Assembly: GCA_036874045.1 (NCBI GenBank)
Contig: CM072338.1
Span: forward strand, 21,908,501 to 21,972,500
Length of the DNA stretch: 64,000 bases
DNA from: Cymodocea nodosa
Lineage: Eukaryota > Streptophyta > Magnoliopsida > Alismatales > Cymodoceaceae
Direction of reading: 5' to 3'
Shown: positions 61,001 through 64,000 of the stretch, piece by piece
How the letters are laid out: every line of letters begins with the position of its first letter
Position numbering within the stretch: position 1 is the stretch's first letter
Notes under the pieces: model-generated
Database searches by the model: none
What the model saw: the letters and a program-made list of their open reading frames with translations, nothing else
What the model was told of the DNA's origin: nothing
Translations under genes and position numbers: made by a program

Positions 61001-62858
61001 GGATTTTATCATTAACATCTTGAGAATTCATCATTAGAAGTACCTGCAAAAACGAGGATCTGAAGCCAACACATTCAACCAATTGTTCAGTCTCAACAAA
61101 ATTAGCAACATCCCCTTCAAGATTAGCTCCTCTTCTCCACATTCTTGTCCCTAAATTTCACAGAAGCATCACATTCAACGACAGTTGCAATAGCATCACA
61201 ATAATGTAAATCAAGACAAAGCAAATTCTAGAAATTAAATATTAATTTTGATAACAACAGTTATCACAAAAGTCAAAACCATACCTAGTCTGCGGGTGCA
61301 GCGTCTTGATATTAACGTTATCCCAACTGGCAAGCCTTTCACTACAACCTGTACACTTTGAATGCCTAGGCTTCTGTTAAGAAGAAAAGTTCCAAATTTG
61401 TCTAAAAAAGGAAGGAATAAGAAGCTCCACCATGGGAACAATACTTGTCTTTCCTCCAGAAAACATAAGTAAGCCCAAGCTTCAAAAAAGTCAGGAACAA
61501 AATACGCATTGAATAATTACTAGAGGATACTTCCTTGTATCACAGGAATTATGAATTGGTCAAGCTGCAACAAGCAACAGGAAAAACTTATTTTCAATAT
61601 AAAGTTTGGTAAGAAACGCATATGATGGAACAAGACAAGTGAAAAATGAAACATCCCTGACCTTGCACTCAATGAGTTCTTCCAGCATACTTTGATTCCA
61701 AACAAACCGGGGGTCAGCCTGAAATAAGAAGAGCCATTAGAAACAAAGGCATTCAAGTAAAAGATTTAATCACATGGATCTAGTCTCTTAAAAATTCATT
61801 TAGAAGCTCCACACAACCAGGCCTATCCTCTTGTAAAGGAAGAGAGATGTGCTATCTTGACATTTGAAAACCATTTAAAAAATTTATTGGATCCTATGAG
61901 CGTGAGGACATATAAGAGTGGCTCCAATTTTTATGTAAGGAAAATTGGGATTAACGATAGACAAATAGATGGGCTAGTCAGGGAATTAATATTAAATGAT
62001 AAATAGGATTGAATGAAATATAACATGCTAATATTGTATATGCATGTATGTTGAGGTGTGTATGTCATCAATAACAAGTTAAGGACTCGTACAGCATATC
62101 CATATGTCACACACACACACACACGTCTTTGAGAAACTTGTATCGCTACAAGGAAAAAATATGCAAAATCCACATCTCAGGTAAAATAATGGAACAATAT
62201 AGTCTCCATCGTAAGGGACCATAGAAGACTACTATGTTAAAAGTTCATTACATAAAACACCTGTTTCCAAAGTGGCTTGGCTGATCTACTTTTGGCAAGA
62301 TTCCATGACCTTTGAAAGCTGGTAAACAGACAAGAAAAGTCAGCATACTTATGCTTGGCATGGTGCATTGTATGCCAAAATACATCAAGTTAAATAATTC
62401 ATCGAACTTGTGTTTAGCATGATTTAATGTCTGCCAAAAATATCAAGGAAATTTTTTTAAAAGAAATCGAGTTGGAATATCCCTGCCACCTGGGCACACA
62501 TGTTACAAAGTGGAACTACTCACTTCAGTGTAAGATCATCTTCATATGAATAGTACAACCCTGGGGTTGTTTCAATTATTTTCAAAAGAGTCCTGAAGTA
62601 AGCTTCATCTGATTTCTGCCAAATCCATCAGACCAAATTTTTGATAATTGGGCAACAATGGTCAACACTTTTTTCTTACACATAAAATAGAGTAACATCC
62701 ATCTTAACATAGAAATTGAATATAGCATACCACCTGATAGCATGAATTCGTCAAACCATCAGCACATGACAGGAATTTCATGGATTTCACAAGGAAAATG
62801 GGAGTACCAAAGTGACTGCAGACCTCCTTTCTTGAAGTTATTACAAGAACATATGTTC
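54601..62858 (-). CDS. SAC-domain phosphoinositide phosphatase, N-terminus cut off
   Basis: Membrane phosphoinositide phosphatase of the plant SAC6/SAC7(RHD4)/SAC8 clade. Eighteen exons read: 62858-62734, 62615-62524, 62318-62261, 61718-61662, 61564-61531, 61365-61285, 61150-61044, 60839-60753, 60562-60485, 57248-57184, 56406-56308, 56203-56104, 55617-55509, 55416-55344, 55265-55172, 55072-54986, 54897-54831 and 54731-54601. All phases agree and give about 513 residues; roughly the first 80 are beyond the window or the visible sequence. Motifs: ADPRFVWN, VIQGS, ISRRCTRRLGTRMWRRGA, RGSIPLLWEQI, YVSFDFH, catalytic RINCIDCLDRTNVTQ (CX5R), SGTHALKGDLVR, RYYMNNFQDGIRQDALDL. Two hydrophobic C-terminal segments follow (AVIVGGLTLTTF and VLWAGLTAGIAALV), ending CSRPRLCNLL, as in ER/Golgi-anchored plant SACs. 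One intron (55343-55266) appears to be GC-AG. Intron 57249-60484 is 3.2 kb. Confidence 0.93.
58059..58084. repeat. (CT)n microsatellite
   Basis: About thirteen CT units within a longer pyrimidine-rich stretch (57950-58085), of the kind found in plant 5' UTRs. Confidence 0.9.
58299..58382 (+). other. Possible nested antisense coding exon
   Basis: ATG at 58299 opens 28 codons (MESPDLSSLLSKCFRGDD, then KSQFISSFLK) ending exactly at a consensus donor AAG/gtaac. It is preceded by a CT-rich leader at 57950-58085. A candidate acceptor (ccactgcag, ending 59142) would extend it by only five residues (NVQCP) to a stop, giving a 33-residue peptide. It lies on the strand opposite to the SAC gene. I do not recognise the peptide; it may be a captured gene fragment, a short transcript, or chance. 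Confidence 0.25.
59408..59477. mobile_element. MITE-like foldback
   Basis: CTGTTTGATTGG at 59408-59419 is perfectly inverted as CCAATCAAACAG at 59466-59477. Inner arms also pair in part (GGGCATTTA with TAAATATGCCC). The ends resemble those of small non-autonomous DNA transposons in plants. The whole foldback is only 70 bp and no clear target duplication was identified. Confidence 0.45.
62107..62124. repeat. (CA)n microsatellite
   Basis: About nine CA/AC units in an intron of the SAC gene (GTCACACACACACACACACG). Confidence 0.9.
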
Positions 62859-64000
62859 CTAAGTGAAAAAAAACACAATGTTATTCCAAAATAGGATTAT
62901 GTTGGTTAACAAAAAAAAAAAAAACAAGGATATAAAACTCCCAAGAAAACTATTTTACAGAATAGTTTGAAATTAACAGCTTGCAAAATATGATAACCCT
63001 AAAACTTAAATAGCAACAATAAGTTGTACGTGTGTACCATTTAGCCATTCTTTTCCAACTTAATGTTGCAGAGACTAATACCACTGGCATGACTGTTAAA
63101 AATAAACATGAGAAAACAAGCAAAAGATTTCACCATCATTTGGGTGGTCTTCAACAGTTTTTTTGAAGATTTTGAAGGGTGCATCTCATTAAGTAATCAG
63201 TACTTTTTTTGAGTGACATTAAGTAATCAGACATCAAAACATCCAAAAGAATGCAAAAAGGTTTTCCAAAATGATACAAGGTTGATCTTTGATGGCATTA
63301 TTAGCCATTGACCTGTAGTCAAACTCCATTACTATTGGTTAGATGTAATTCATTTGATTGATTTTAGTGGCACACCCTAGGCACATGCCTTTCATGTGTA
63401 GGCCTGAATTCTTTGTTCTTGTTCCTTTCTCTTCTTAATCTTCTTTGTGAGCATGAGATCAGATAAATTGCAGCAAACTGATGGCACCAGTGACAACCAG
63501 GAGCTGCCAAGCTCACAAGGTAATGACTGATGCTGATACCTTGCATCACAAAAACAGCAAACAAAAATAAAGGTAAATGAAAACAGAAAAGAAAATTACA
63601 AAATACTAGTCCAAGACTTCAGAGTCTCTCAGTCTTAACCCCCCATCCCACCTACTGAGAAATTTTAAGGCAATTTGATTCCTTGTCAGCCATACTACCA
63701 AGCAGATAGCATGTGCAAAGTACAGGAAACACTTTTTTGCCCTTGATGATTTGCTACCAGCCACCTTGAGTGCCTTCCTTTAGTAGTCAACACTATTCCT
63801 GAAGCTCAAAGCCTCAAACCACCTATCACAACCAATGCAAGACACCTGTTCTAAATAGACTGAATTGCCTGACAATCAAAGAAAAGGTGATCCACACGTT
63901 CCTCCTCCCTATTACAAAAGTTGTATTCTGTGTTCATGGTCTGATCCCATCAAATCTCTTCAATGAACAGGAACTTCATCGGCCTTCAAATTTCCCCCAC
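62859..64000 (-). other. 5' intron of SAC gene with LINE tail
   Basis: The first SAC exon seen begins in phase 1 at 62858 after an acceptor (ttcacttag), so the gene continues upstream past an intron. No matching upstream exon was found up to 64000. The right part is LINE-derived. Confidence 0.6.
63600..64000 (-). mobile_element. LINE 3' region, zf-RVT domain fragment
   Basis: Minus-strand reading near 63930-63860 gives FCNREEERVDHLFFDCQAIQ, matching the C..C....E...HLFF.C zinc-binding domain found after plant LINE reverse transcriptases, with the first Cys changed. Further down, ICLVVWLTRNQIALKF (about 63710-63660) matches the block that follows it. Stops interrupt the frame. The element continues beyond the window. 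Confidence 0.7.

Noticed and set aside
63364..63564. 66-codon minus-strand ORF upstream of SAC
   Set aside because: Tested as the missing first SAC exon; it lacks the expected conserved sequence before the phase-1 junction, and it adjoins a LINE tail.

Overview
This window is nuclear DNA of a flowering plant. The genes are split by spliceosomal introns, two encode plastid proteins of photosynthetic tissue (the plastid pyruvate dehydrogenase E1 beta subunit and chlorophyll synthase), others belong to plant families (clade B PP2C, TBL/PMR5 acetyltransferase, PAP18-like purple acid phosphatase), and intergenic DNA and introns are AT-rich and full of decayed Ty1/copia and LINE sequence. First exons and the TBL exons are strongly GC-rich against this background, which fits a monocot; the several-kilobase introns suggest a non-grass monocot. 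The species assignment is inference only.

Layout: 1-3.6 kb AT-rich spacer; 3.7-5.3 kb minus-strand PP2C of the AP2C type; 5.4-11.3 kb AT-rich spacer; 11.3-19.4 kb minus-strand plastid PDH E1-beta, whose 6.6 kb third intron holds a decayed copia LTR and two diverged minisatellite arrays; 19.4-21.0 kb divergent promoter region with a LINE remnant; 21.0-32.4 kb plus-strand chlorophyll synthase (14 exons), whose third intron carries a complete but dead Ty1/copia element with two LTRs; 32.4-36.1 kb spacer with a LINE remnant; 36.2-36.75 kb TBL pseudogene; 38.0-40.0 kb intact TBL gene; 41.3-46.8 kb PHF5A/Rds3 splicing factor with a probable long 5'-UTR intron containing an antisense copia gag remnant; 48.9-53.3 kb plus-strand purple acid phosphatase; 54.6 kb to beyond the right edge, minus-strand SAC-domain phosphoinositide phosphatase (SAC6/7/8 clade), truncated at its N-terminus by the window end, with a LINE tail in its 5' intron.

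The genes are not an operon and act in separate processes: stress/MAPK signalling, plastid acetyl-CoA supply, chlorophyll synthesis, cell-wall acetylation, splicing, phosphate metabolism and phosphoinositide turnover. The one suggestive arrangement is the head-to-head pair of plastid genes (PDH E1-beta and chlorophyll synthase), with start codons about 1.5 kb apart.

I did not find a convincing new biological system. The best leads are the two intronic minisatellite arrays, the GC-rich quasi-repetitive leader of the copia element, an antisense CT-rich leader plus short coding exon inside the SAC gene, and an apparent GC-AG intron in the SAC gene. Exon borders were set by eye from splice consensus, reading phase and remembered family conservation; no alignment or transcript data were available.
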